Part shown: positions 1 to 6,001 of the stretch, one piece after another
How the letters are laid out: the number at the start of each line of letters is the position of its first letter
Numbering within the stretch: the first letter of the stretch is position 1
Assembly: GCA_025363495.1 (NCBI GenBank)
Contig: JANYDR010000267.1
Coordinates: 1-6,001, forward strand
Direction of reading: 5' to 3'
DNA: 6,001 nucleotides
DNA from: Cyclobacteriaceae bacterium
GTDB lineage: Bacteria > Bacteroidota > Bacteroidia > Cytophagales > Cyclobacteriaceae
Notes under the pieces: model-generated
Seen by the model: the letters and a program-made list of their open reading frames with translations, nothing else
Databases searched by the model: none
Told to the model about the DNA's origin: nothing
Made by a program: the position numbers and the translations under genes

Positions 1-997
1 TATCAAAACCCAATTGAAGATTTGCCTCCACTGTATCTAGCCCTTCCTCCTGAAGCTTGTAGGCTTTCAACTTATTGAGCAATCCTATTCCTCGTCCCTC
101 CTGCTTCATATACAACACAACACCTTTTCCTTCATCTTCAACCATTTTCATCGCCACATGCAGCTGGGTACCACAATCACATCGGCAGGAACCGAAAATA
201 TCTCCCGTCACACAGGAAGAGTGAACACGTACTAAAATTGGTTCCCTTTTTTTCCATTCTCCTTTTATAAGAGCAAGGTGCAATTCACCGCTATCGATTT
301 GTTCGTAGGCAGCAAGTTTAAAATCACCATATTCCGTTGGCATATCTACATCCACTCTTCTACGGATCTGGCATTCCATTTTCATGCGGTATGCAATCAG
401 ATCTTTTATTGATACCAACTTTAATTCAAATTTATCGGCTACTTTTCTTAAGTCGGGTAATCTCGCCATCGTACCATCTTCATTCATGATTTCCACGAGA
501 ACACCTGCAGGACTAAAACCTGCAAGCCGGGCAAGATCGATGGCGGCTTCTGTATGCCCCGCCCTTCTGAGCACACCTTCTCTCTTTGCTTTCAATGGAA
601 AAATATGGCCTGGTTTCCCAAACTCCTCAGGTTTTGTTTCGGGATTTGCCAATGCCTTAATTGTCTTAAACCGATCGTGGGTAGAAATTCCTGTCGTACA
701 TCCGTGACCGATCAGGTCGACTGAAACAGTGAACGGTGTTTCAAACACCGCTGTGTTCTTTCCAACCATCAGGTCAAGACCCAACGCTTCGCACCGATCC
801 TCCACCAATGGCACACAAATCAATCCCCTCCCTTCTCTTGCCATGAAATTGACAATATCGGCAGTGATTGCTTCCGCTGCACAAATGAAATCTCCTTCAT
901 TTTCACGGTCCTCATCATCCACTACAATGATCAATTTCCCCGCTTTAATAGCGGCTATTCCCTCTTCAATACTGTCTAATTTTATCTCGTCGCTCAT
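1..997 (-). CDS. ribBA: RibBA: bifunctional 3,4-dihydroxy-2-butanone-4-phosphate synthase / GTP cyclohydrolase II (3' end outside window)
   Basis: This cytoplasmic enzyme feeds both branches of riboflavin synthesis. The RibB half converts ribulose 5-phosphate to dihydroxybutanone phosphate, and the RibA half opens GTP to the diaminopyrimidine precursor. The ATG is at 997-995 and 332 residues are visible. RibB spans about 1-203, with the acidic active-site loop DDEDRENEGD (27-36), TTGISTHDR, and RAGHTEA (H148, E150). RibA begins near 208. Its zinc site is intact (C262, C273, C275 in HSSCVTGDIFGSCRCDCG), followed by QEGRGIGLLNK and DTVEANLQLGF. Family members have about 400 residues, so roughly the last 70 lie beyond position 1. 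Both halves keep their key residues, so I expect both activities, unlike fusions with a decayed RibA half. The start lies 48 bp after the dnaG stop, with no obvious promoter or FMN riboswitch in the gap. Co-transcription with dnaG is inferred. No Shine-Dalgarno sequence is visible. Confidence 0.96.
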   Translation of the reverse strand, partial: MSDEIKLDSIEEGIAAIKAGKLIIVVDDEDRENEGDFICAAEAITADIVNFMAREGRGLICVPLVEDRCEALGLDLMVGKNTAVFETPFTVSVDLIGHGCTTGISTHDRFKTIKALANPETKPEEFGKPGHIFPLKAKREGVLRRAGHTEAAIDLARLAGFSPAGVLVEIMNEDGTMARLPDLRKVADKFELKLVSIKDLIAYRMKMECQIRRRVDVDMPTEYGDFKLAAYEQIDSGELHLALIKGEWKKREPILVRVHSSCVTGDIFGSCRCDCGTQLHVAMKMVEDEGKGVVLYMKQEGRGIGLLNKLKAYKLQEEGLDTVEANLQLGFD

Positions 998-1045
998 TTT
1001 ATATCAATATCCGGATTACTAACAAAAACTCCATTAAGTACGTTC

Positions 1046-2983
1046 CTACCTCGCCACAACAATACCAAGGAGTGACGCCAGCTCACGTTCAGCCTTTTTC
1101 AAACCCTCCTGCTGCTCCAGGCAGTTTTCAAGTTCATCTAAATTACCAGCTTGTTCCGAATCCCGGATCTTTAAAAGATTATCACTCATCATCTTTTGAA
1201 CTACTCTGAATTTAAGTCTCAGCACGTTTGTATTGGCCAGGTCCATAAGCACCTCCGATTCATTCGGAATATAAATGTGCTTTTTTTTCCAATTAGGGCT
1301 AATCTCATGTCTTGCAGTAATCAGGCCCGTTACCACATTTTTTACTTCGGAACTTCCGTGTTGAATTAAGTATTGACTATCAGGAACTTTTCCCTGGTGC
1401 AGCAACTCATGAAAATGATTGTATATCTCCCTGAATACCGGGTTAGAAAACTCAACATCATCTAGCTCATTTATAAGAAAATCCACAAGCTTCTGATCAT
1501 CTAATGCATGCTCTGAATAGTTTAATAAAAGACGTACCGTTTCGCGTTCCTGATAGTACACCATGTCCTTTGCATCCAATGGTGCGGCGGTGAGATCTTT
1601 GATCTGTTCCTCTAACTCATCGGTACTTTCTGACGGCCTTCGCGAGGGCTGAAGTTTATCACGATCTTTTTTCCTTCGCTCATCAATGAGCAATTTATTC
1701 AACTCTGTGAGCAATACCGGCTCACCTATTTTCAATTGATGGCTGGTTTCTTGTAAATAAACCGACCTCTTTATTGGGTCTGGTATCAGTGCAATACTTC
1801 CAACAATTTCTTTGATAGATTCCGCTTTGCGAATGGGGTCGTTGCCAGCCTCCGCTGCATACAATCCCGACTTGAATGAAATAAAATCCTGAGATTTCTG
1901 TGCCAAGTATTTTTGGAATTCGCTGGTACCAACCTTTCGGGAATAGCTATCCGGATCATCATTGTCGGGCAATAGCACAACACGAACATTAAGTCCGCCT
2001 TTCAAAATCAAGTCAATACCCCGAAGTGCTGCTTTAATACCCGCGGCATCACCATCGAAAAGAACGGTAACATTTTCAGTAAAACGTTTGATAAGTTTGA
2101 TCTGTTCTTCTGTAAGGGCAGTACCGGAAGATGCCACTACATTCTCAACGTCCGCCTGATGCATGGAGAGAACATCGGTATAACCCTCTACCAAAAAACA
2201 ATTATCCTTTTGACGAATAATATTCTTCGCCTGATAAAGTCCGTAGAGCACATTGCTCTTATGATAGATTTCAGTTTCAGGTGAGTTGATATACTTGGGT
2301 TGGTTCTTATCCTTGCCCATCATCCTTGCACCGAACGCAATCACCTTTCCTGAAAGGTTGTGTACAGGAAAAATTACTCTTCCGCGAAAGCGATCATATG
2401 TTCTGCCCTCTTCGTTTTTTACGACCAGACCGGTCTTCTCCAATAACTCCTTATTATAATTTTGTTTTATCGCTTCATCACTCAGATTGTTCCAACCTTC
2501 AAGTGCATAACCCAGTTCAAACTTCTGAATGGTCCGATCATTAAAACCACGCTCACGGAAATAGCTCAATCCTATTCCCTTTCCCTCTTCGGATTCAAAT
2601 AGTTTCTGCTTGTAGTAATCTTTTGCGAAATTCATCAGGATGTACAATCCTTCACGCTCACTTTGCTGGTCACGAAGCTCATCTGACTGGACGTCTTCCT
2701 TGATCTCTACTCCATACTTTTTACCCAGAAAACGAATCGCCTCCAGGTAGCTCATACCCTCGTGCTCCATCACAAAAGTGATCGCATCACCACCTTTGCC
2801 ACTACTAAAATCCTTAAATATTCCCTTGGCGGGAACCACAAAAAAGGAAGCTGTTTTCTCGTTGCTGAATGGACTTAGCGCCTTATAATTCTGCCCGGAC
2901 CGCTTCAGAGAAATGAAGTCGCTGATCACGTCGACAATGTCGAGGCGGCTTTTAACTTCATCTATGGTTTCGCGGCTAATCAT
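1046..2983 (-). CDS. dnaG: DNA primase DnaG, zinc-ligand-free N-terminal domain
   Basis: DnaG synthesises RNA primers at the replication fork and works with the replicative helicase DnaB. The 645 residues match the family's usual size. The N-terminal CHC2-type domain (about 1-98) keeps its framework (SPFSNEKT at 37-44, SSGKGGD at 60-66). The positions of the zinc ligands Cys-x2-His-x17-Cys-x2-Cys are S37, S40, D58 and S61, so no metal site is expected there. The catalytic core follows, with YDRFRGRVIFPV (196-207) and KYINSPET (230-237). The Toprim fold has EGYTDV (E266, D270), FDGDAAG (D310, D312) and the acidic DNDDPDSY (340-347), all intact. A charged linker (about 434-470) leads to the helicase-binding region (about 475-645). 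The start MISRETIDEVKSRLDIVDVI lines up with the usual DnaG N-terminus. The gene is divergent from mrp and lies directly upstream of ribBA. Polymerase function looks sound; only template recognition by the N-terminal domain may differ. Confidence 0.97.
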   Translation of the reverse strand: MISRETIDEVKSRLDIVDVISDFISLKRSGQNYKALSPFSNEKTASFFVVPAKGIFKDFSSGKGGDAITFVMEHEGMSYLEAIRFLGKKYGVEIKEDVQSDELRDQQSEREGLYILMNFAKDYYKQKLFESEEGKGIGLSYFRERGFNDRTIQKFELGYALEGWNNLSDEAIKQNYNKELLEKTGLVVKNEEGRTYDRFRGRVIFPVHNLSGKVIAFGARMMGKDKNQPKYINSPETEIYHKSNVLYGLYQAKNIIRQKDNCFLVEGYTDVLSMHQADVENVVASSGTALTEEQIKLIKRFTENVTVLFDGDAAGIKAALRGIDLILKGGLNVRVVLLPDNDDPDSYSRKVGTSEFQKYLAQKSQDFISFKSGLYAAEAGNDPIRKAESIKEIVGSIALIPDPIKRSVYLQETSHQLKIGEPVLLTELNKLLIDERRKKDRDKLQPSRRPSESTDELEEQIKDLTAAPLDAKDMVYYQERETVRLLLNYSEHALDDQKLVDFLINELDDVEFSNPVFREIYNHFHELLHQGKVPDSQYLIQHGSSEVKNVVTGLITARHEISPNWKKKHIYIPNESEVLMDLANTNVLRLKFRVVQKMMSDNLLKIRDSEQAGNLDELENCLEQQEGLKKAERELASLLGIVVAR

Positions 2984-3024
2984 CCCTAAATATTAAAACT
3001 ATGGGTTTGTAAACTATTGGGCTT

Positions 3025-3032
3025 CAAAGATA
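3025..3032 (-). promoter_or_regulatory. Candidate Bacteroidota -7 box for dnaG(-ribBA)
   Basis: Read on the minus strand this is TATCTTTG, an exact fit to the Bacteroidota primary sigma factor -7 consensus TAnnTTTG. It would place transcription start near 3018, about 35 nt before the dnaG ATG. No clear TTG-type -33 element sits 17-23 bp further upstream; that stretch is occupied by the left TAGGCAT array (3038-3058). The match is short and could be chance. Confidence 0.35.
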
Positions 3033-3037
3033 ACTAT

Positions 3038-3065
3038 TAGGCATTAGGAATTAGGCATTGGGACA
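3038..3065 (+). repeat. Left array of TAGGCAT heptamers
   Basis: Four consecutive 7-bp units read TAGGCAT, TAGGAAT, TAGGCAT and TGGGACA; the last is degenerate. The first 25 bp (3038-3062) match the reverse complement of 3203-3227 at 24 of 25 positions. The array lies just upstream of the candidate dnaG -7 box. Confidence 0.8.
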
Positions 3066-3096
3066 CTTTCAAAAATTGATTTTTAAAAGTTGAAAG
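3066..3096. repeat. Short A/T-rich dyad inside the intergenic loop
   Basis: CTTTCAA at 3066-3072 is the reverse complement of TTGAAAG at 3090-3096. Between them a run of five A (3071-3075) can pair with a run of five T (3080-3084). It directly follows the left heptamer array. It could be an operator-like palindrome or a weak hairpin, but at this base composition chance is plausible. Confidence 0.35.
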
Positions 3097-3192
3097 GTTA
3101 GTTTTTCGAATGAATTTCGAGGTTCAAAGGCACTCTTCTCGTTGATAAATTGTTGGCTATTTACGGATGAAAGGACTTATCCAATAACTATT

Positions 3193-3227
3193 TCACCTAA
3201 TACCCAATGCCTAATGCCTAATGCCTA
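3193..3227 (-). repeat. Right array of TAGGCAT heptamers, inverted relative to the left array
   Basis: Read on the minus strand, five consecutive units are TAGGCAT, TAGGCAT, TAGGCAT, TGGGTAT and TAGGTGA, the last two degenerate. The 25-bp segment at 3203-3227 pairs with 3038-3062 with one mismatch, leaving 140 bp between the arms. The array ends 33 bp before the mrp start codon, so it would overlap or flank the mrp promoter or 5' leader. Confidence 0.8.
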
Positions 3228-3260
3228 GTTTTCTCTAAATTCGCAGCTTCAAATAGAATA

Positions 3261-4349
3261 ATGACAAGAGACTCCATCCTAGCCGCGCTATCAACCGTCA
3301 ACGATCCTGACATAAAACGCGATCTCGTAAGCCTTAACATGATTAAGGATGTGGAGGTGGGCGACAAAAAAGTCAGTTTCACTGTGGTTTTGACTACACC
3401 GGCCTGTCCATTAAAAGAAGTTATCAGAAAGGACTGCGAAGCCGCCGTACGTAAAGTAGTGGGGAATGATTTTGCCATTCTTATTAATATCACTTCCTCC
3501 GTTACATCACTCCGCGACAACGCACCTCTTCTACCCGGAGTAAAAAATATTATCGCGATAGCATCCGGAAAAGGAGGCGTAGGCAAGTCAACAGTTACAA
3601 GCAATCTTGCCGTAGCACTCGCAATGTCGGGAGCGAAGGTTGGGTTGATTGATGCCGATATTTCGGGTCCTTCCATTCCGGTGATGTTCAACTGTGAACG
3701 TGATCAGCCGGAAGTAAAAACTGTGAATGGAAAGAACTTCATCCTTCCGTTGGAACAATATGGAGTGAAGTTGATCTCCATTGGTTTCCTTGCTCCTCCT
3801 GATAGCGCTGTTGTGTGGAGAGGTCCAATGGCTAGTTCCGCACTAAAGCAATTCATTACCGATACCATTTGGGGTGATCTTGATTATCTTTTTATTGATC
3901 TTCCTCCCGGTACAAGCGATATTCATTTGACGTTGGTACAAACTATTCCAGTTACAGGAGCCGTGATTGTAACGACACCTCAGAAAGTAGCCCTTGCTGA
4001 TGCAACAAAAGGTCTTTCCATGTTCCGACAGCCTCAGATCAATGTTCCCGTTCTTGGAATCGTTGAGAACATGGCCTACTTCACTCCCGATGAGTTGCCC
4101 GATAACAAATACTATATCTTTGGTAAAGACGGTGGCAAGAACTTATCGGAAAAATTTGATGTTCCGTTGCTTGGGCAGATACCGTTGGTTCAAAGTATTC
4201 GCGAAAGCGGTGACAGTGGACTTCCGGCAGTAATGAAAGAAGGAATTACGGCAAAGGCATTCATGGATTTGGCGGAAACTCTGGCCCGCCAGATTGCGAT
4301 CAGAAATGCTAACTTTGCTCACACTAAAAAAGTTGAGATCACGGTATGA
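3261..4349 (+). CDS. mrp: Mrp/ApbC-type P-loop iron-sulfur cluster carrier ATPase lacking the C-terminal CxxC
   Basis: Mrp/ApbC/Nbp35-family ATPases are cytoplasmic dimers that hold and deliver iron-sulfur clusters. The 362-residue protein has the usual two parts. A MIP18/DUF59 domain (about 1-85) carries DPDIKRDLVSLNMIKD and the conserved Cys of TTPACPLK (C49). The ATPase domain (about 95-345) has the deviant Walker A GKGGVGKST (103-111), the switch-like IDADISGPS (130-138), RGPM (187-190) and Walker B FIDLPPGTSD (211-220). After GIVENMAYF (266-274), where many homologues have the cluster-binding CxxC, this protein reads TPDELPDNKYYIFG (275-288) with no cysteine; its only cysteines are C49, C59 and C145. 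The start MTRDSILAALSTVNDPD fits the DUF59 N-terminus. The stop overlaps the next start by 4 bp. The Mrp assignment is firm, but the cluster-binding mode here is uncertain. Confidence 0.95.
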   Translation: MTRDSILAALSTVNDPDIKRDLVSLNMIKDVEVGDKKVSFTVVLTTPACPLKEVIRKDCEAAVRKVVGNDFAILINITSSVTSLRDNAPLLPGVKNIIAIASGKGGVGKSTVTSNLAVALAMSGAKVGLIDADISGPSIPVMFNCERDQPEVKTVNGKNFILPLEQYGVKLISIGFLAPPDSAVVWRGPMASSALKQFITDTIWGDLDYLFIDLPPGTSDIHLTLVQTIPVTGAVIVTTPQKVALADATKGLSMFRQPQINVPVLGIVENMAYFTPDELPDNKYYIFGKDGGKNLSEKFDVPLLGQIPLVQSIRESGDSGLPAVMKEGITAKAFMDLAETLARQIAIRNANFAHTKKVEITV

Positions 4350-4615
4350 CAACAGCCACACAGTTGAAATCTGAAGAACTTGTTCAGCGCATTGAATCTT
4401 CTCTCGACAATATCCGGCCCTATCTTGAGGCTGACGGCGGAAACGTGAGGATTCTGGAAATCACCAAAGACAACGTTGTGAAACTTGAATTCCTTGGGAA
4501 TTGCGGGAATTGCCCAATGTCTACGATGACTTTTAAGGCTGGCGTTGAAGAAGCCATTCGCAGGTCTGTACCCGAAATTCAGTCTATTGAAGTCGTCAAT
4601 CTGACATCATTGTAG
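4346..4615 (+). CDS. NifU C-terminal-domain (Nfu-like) iron-sulfur carrier protein
   Basis: This small cytoplasmic protein (89 residues) is a stand-alone NifU C-terminal domain, the module that carries a [4Fe-4S] cluster between two subunits and hands it to apoproteins. It shows the family signatures IRPYLEADGGNV (23-34) and GNCGNCPMS (51-59) with the CxxC pair C53/C56, then FKAGVEEAIRR and the terminal strand IQSIEVVNL. There is no A-type or NifU N-terminal scaffold domain, so it is a minimal Nfu-type protein. Its ATG shares four bases (ATGA) with the mrp stop, which predicts translational coupling and matched amounts of the two proteins. Its cluster-binding cysteines complement an upstream Mrp without the usual CxxC. 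It could be annotated as nfu or as a NifU-like protein; I leave the symbol blank. Confidence 0.93.
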   Translation: MTTATQLKSEELVQRIESSLDNIRPYLEADGGNVRILEITKDNVVKLEFLGNCGNCPMSTMTFKAGVEEAIRRSVPEIQSIEVVNLTSL

Positions 4616-4633
4616 GCTTATTGCTCTACATTT
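4611..4633 (+). terminator. Possible weak terminator after the mrp-nfu pair
   Basis: TGTAG at 4611-4615 pairs with CTACA at 4626-4630. One extra G-T pair is possible and the loop is about 8-10 nt. A run of three T follows. The stem overlaps the stop codon of the Nfu-like gene. The stem is short and the T-run poor, so termination here is only a suggestion, supported by position: the next gene has an unrelated function. Confidence 0.25.
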
Positions 4634-4718
4634 CCTGAGGATTAAAACATAAATTCTCTTTTCCTGCGTTAAACTAATGATAAGAATCCGAATCTAACAG
4701 CAAGACTCATTTAGCCTG

Positions 4719-6001
4719 ATGAACCGCCTTCATGCTCTCCTGTTTTTTGTAAGCGGTGCTGTTCTTTTCCTATCCCCAAATCGTAGCTGGGGACAAGATC
4801 GCTGCGGCACTGTTCAGTATGAACAAATGATCCATCCCAAAAATCCCAAACTCGATAAGGAAAATCAGTTTGAACAGTGGATGAAGGAGAAAATCGCCAG
4901 CGGCAAACTCAGGAATTTTCAAACAGACAGGATAGAATCAAACAACTACGTAATTCCAGTAGTCGTACATGTAATTCATAATGGTGAGGCTGTGGGAACA
5001 GGAACAAATATTCCCGACGCACAGATCTTATCTCAGATCCAGGTTATCAATGACGATTATAAACGATTGAATACAGATGCTTCGCTTACACCTGCCGAAT
5101 TTCAGCCAGTAGCTGGAAGTATAAACATTCAATTTGTTTTAGCTAAACAAGATCCTGAAGGTCTTGCAACGAATGGAATCACAAGAACAAAAGGCACCAA
5201 AACTTCCTGGGCACTTTCGGATAATGCTCAATTCAAATCACTCAGCTATTGGCCTTCAGAAAATTATCTTAATATCTGGGTGATCGACTTTAGCACAGCC
5301 AGTGGACTTATCGGTTATGCACAATTGCCAGTATCGTCTTTGCCTGGACTTGAAGATTCTTCAACCGATCGTCTTACCGATGGTGTTGCTATCGATTATC
5401 AGGCATTCGGAAAAGGTTCAGGTTTTAATTTAACAACACAATACAATTTAGGCAGGACCGCAACTCATGAGATCGGACATATTCTTGGCCTTCGGCATAT
5501 CTGGGGTGACGGCAATTGCGCCGATGATTATGTCGCAGACACGCCTGCACAGTCTGCCAGTACAAGTGGCTGCCCATCTCAACCAACAGCAAATGGTTGC
5601 TCTCCCAGTGCTGATAAAATGTTTCAAAATTACATGGACTACACCAATGACGTTTGTATGAACCTGTTTACGCAAGACCAAATTGGTCGTATGAATGTAG
5701 TACTGGCTAACAGTCCACGGAGATTAAGCCTTCTTTCTTCACCGGGAGCAACCCTACCGGCGCCCGTTCCAAATGATCTTGGAATCCGCAATATCGTTGC
5801 TCCTCTTACTTCTAACTGTACTTTCCCTCTCACGCCTCAGATCACCGTTCGCAACTACGGAACCAACGCAGTCACTTCTGCACAAATTCAATTGTCTGTG
5901 GATGGTACTGTACAAGAGACTAAAACATTTTCATTAAATCTTGATACACTACACACCGCAGTTCTTTCATTTAATGCATTAACATTCGCGGCCACTTCCA
6001 G
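4719..6001 (+). CDS. Secreted M43B (pappalysin/cytophagalysin-like) zinc metalloprotease, 5' part
   Basis: This exported metzincin endopeptidase is open at the window end, with 427 residues visible. A signal peptide is clear: MNR, a hydrophobic core LLFFVSGAVLFL, then SWG with likely cleavage near 25/26. Next comes R28-C29-G30, resembling the cysteine-switch motif of pappalysin-family zymogens. The catalytic domain (about 70-335) carries the zinc motif HEIGHILGLRH (H250, E251, H254, H260). It is followed by the family's DTP (274-276), cysteines C267, C285, C294 and C313, and the Met-turn NYMDY (M306) with FTQDQIGRM after it. From about 350 a beta-sandwich, CARDB-like segment begins (NDLGIRNI, then ITVRNYGTNAVTSAQIQL) and runs off the edge. 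A C-terminal type IX sorting domain is plausible but not visible. The ATG is chosen because it gives an intact signal peptide; no Shine-Dalgarno or consensus -7 box is seen in the 103 bp upstream. The substrate is unknown. Confidence 0.93.
   Translation, partial: MNRLHALLFFVSGAVLFLSPNRSWGQDRCGTVQYEQMIHPKNPKLDKENQFEQWMKEKIASGKLRNFQTDRIESNNYVIPVVVHVIHNGEAVGTGTNIPDAQILSQIQVINDDYKRLNTDASLTPAEFQPVAGSINIQFVLAKQDPEGLATNGITRTKGTKTSWALSDNAQFKSLSYWPSENYLNIWVIDFSTASGLIGYAQLPVSSLPGLEDSSTDRLTDGVAIDYQAFGKGSGFNLTTQYNLGRTATHEIGHILGLRHIWGDGNCADDYVADTPAQSASTSGCPSQPTANGCSPSADKMFQNYMDYTNDVCMNLFTQDQIGRMNVVLANSPRRLSLLSSPGATLPAPVPNDLGIRNIVAPLTSNCTFPLTPQITVRNYGTNAVTSAQIQLSVDGTVQETKTFSLNLDTLHTAVLSFNALTFAATS

Larger units (their letters stand above)
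2984..3260. other. Divergent dnaG / mrp intergenic region
   Basis: This 277-bp AT-rich spacer separates two divergently transcribed genes and must hold both promoters unless one lies within a gene. It contains the candidate dnaG -7 box, two inverted arrays of a 7-bp motif at 3038-3065 and 3193-3227, and a small A/T-rich dyad at 3066-3096. On the plus strand, TAGTTTTC at 3226-3233 is one base off the TAnnTTTG consensus and could serve mrp, but I find no matching -33 element. No open reading frame, tRNA or riboswitch is recognisable. Confidence 0.7.

Noticed and set aside
384..1022. Plus-strand ORFs of 107 and 97 residues (384-707 and 729-1022)
   Set aside because: Both are antisense to ribBA, whose motifs run uninterrupted through the region; low-complexity Ser/Pro-rich translations suggest shadows.
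998..1045. FMN riboswitch or dedicated promoter before ribBA
   Set aside because: The gap is 48 bp, far too short for an FMN aptamer, and has no TAnnTTTG match on the minus strand.
1786..2544. Short ORFs of 65-72 residues on both strands inside dnaG
   Set aside because: They overlap the Toprim and core coding sequence in other frames and have no domain of their own.
2801..2875. Sequencing error or pseudogene as the reason for the missing DnaG zinc ligands
   Set aside because: The frame is intact, the spacing of the four positions is exactly canonical and the neighbouring conserved residues remain, so real substitutions are far more likely.
3031..3230. CRISPR array or transposon reading of the intergenic repeats
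   Set aside because: The units are contiguous 7-mers with no spacers, and there is no transposase or clear target-site duplication. I keep only the description as inverted heptamer arrays.
3218..3691. 157-residue minus-strand ORF over the 5' end of mrp
   Set aside because: It lies antisense to a well-supported mrp, shows no recognisable domain, and its codons mirror the mrp frame. It is a shadow.
3994..4361. Two short ORFs overlapping the 3' half of mrp (3994-4233 plus, 4143-4361 minus)
   Set aside because: Out-of-frame shadows of mrp, which continues without a break to its stop at 4347-4349.
5448..5833. Short ORFs on both strands inside the protease gene
   Set aside because: The protease frame is open from 4719 to the window end and carries the zinc motif and Met-turn across this interval.

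Overview
The window reads as chromosomal housekeeping DNA from a member of the Bacteroidota, most likely a Cytophagales-type bacterium. This placement rests on recalled family patterns, not a search. The clues are a DnaG primase whose zinc-finger ligands are replaced (SPFS / KDFSSGKGG), a Mrp ATPase with a TPDELPDNKYYIFG segment where other Mrp proteins carry CxxC, start codons without Shine-Dalgarno sequences, and a secreted pappalysin-type protease followed by a beta-sandwich domain of the kind common in this phylum.

Layout. Positions 1-997 (minus) hold a 3'-truncated ribBA, the bifunctional riboflavin entry enzyme. Positions 1046-2983 (minus) hold complete dnaG, 48 bp upstream of ribBA and in the same direction, so the two are probably co-transcribed. 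Positions 2984-3260 are a 277-bp divergent intergenic region. It holds a candidate dnaG -7 box and two inverted arrays of the heptamer TAGGCAT. Positions 3261-4349 (plus) hold mrp/apbC, and 4346-4615 (plus) hold a NifU C-terminal-domain (Nfu-like) protein that overlaps mrp by 4 bp. After a gap of about 100 bp, 4719-6001 (plus) hold the 5' part of a secreted M43B (pappalysin/cytophagalysin-like) metalloprotease gene that runs off the window.

How the genes relate. Mrp and the Nfu-like protein form a translationally coupled iron-sulfur carrier pair. The cluster-binding CxxC is in the small protein and is missing from its usual place in Mrp. DnaG makes replication primers; its link to ribBA is probably only shared transcription. 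The protease appears to be a separate unit for export across the inner membrane, with a candidate cysteine switch directly after the signal peptide.

I see no mobile element with a transposase, no CRISPR array, no RNA gene and no convincing undescribed multi-gene system. The points most worth a second look are the inverted TAGGCAT arrays, the ligand-free primase zinc domain, the CxxC-less Mrp, and the candidate cysteine switch.
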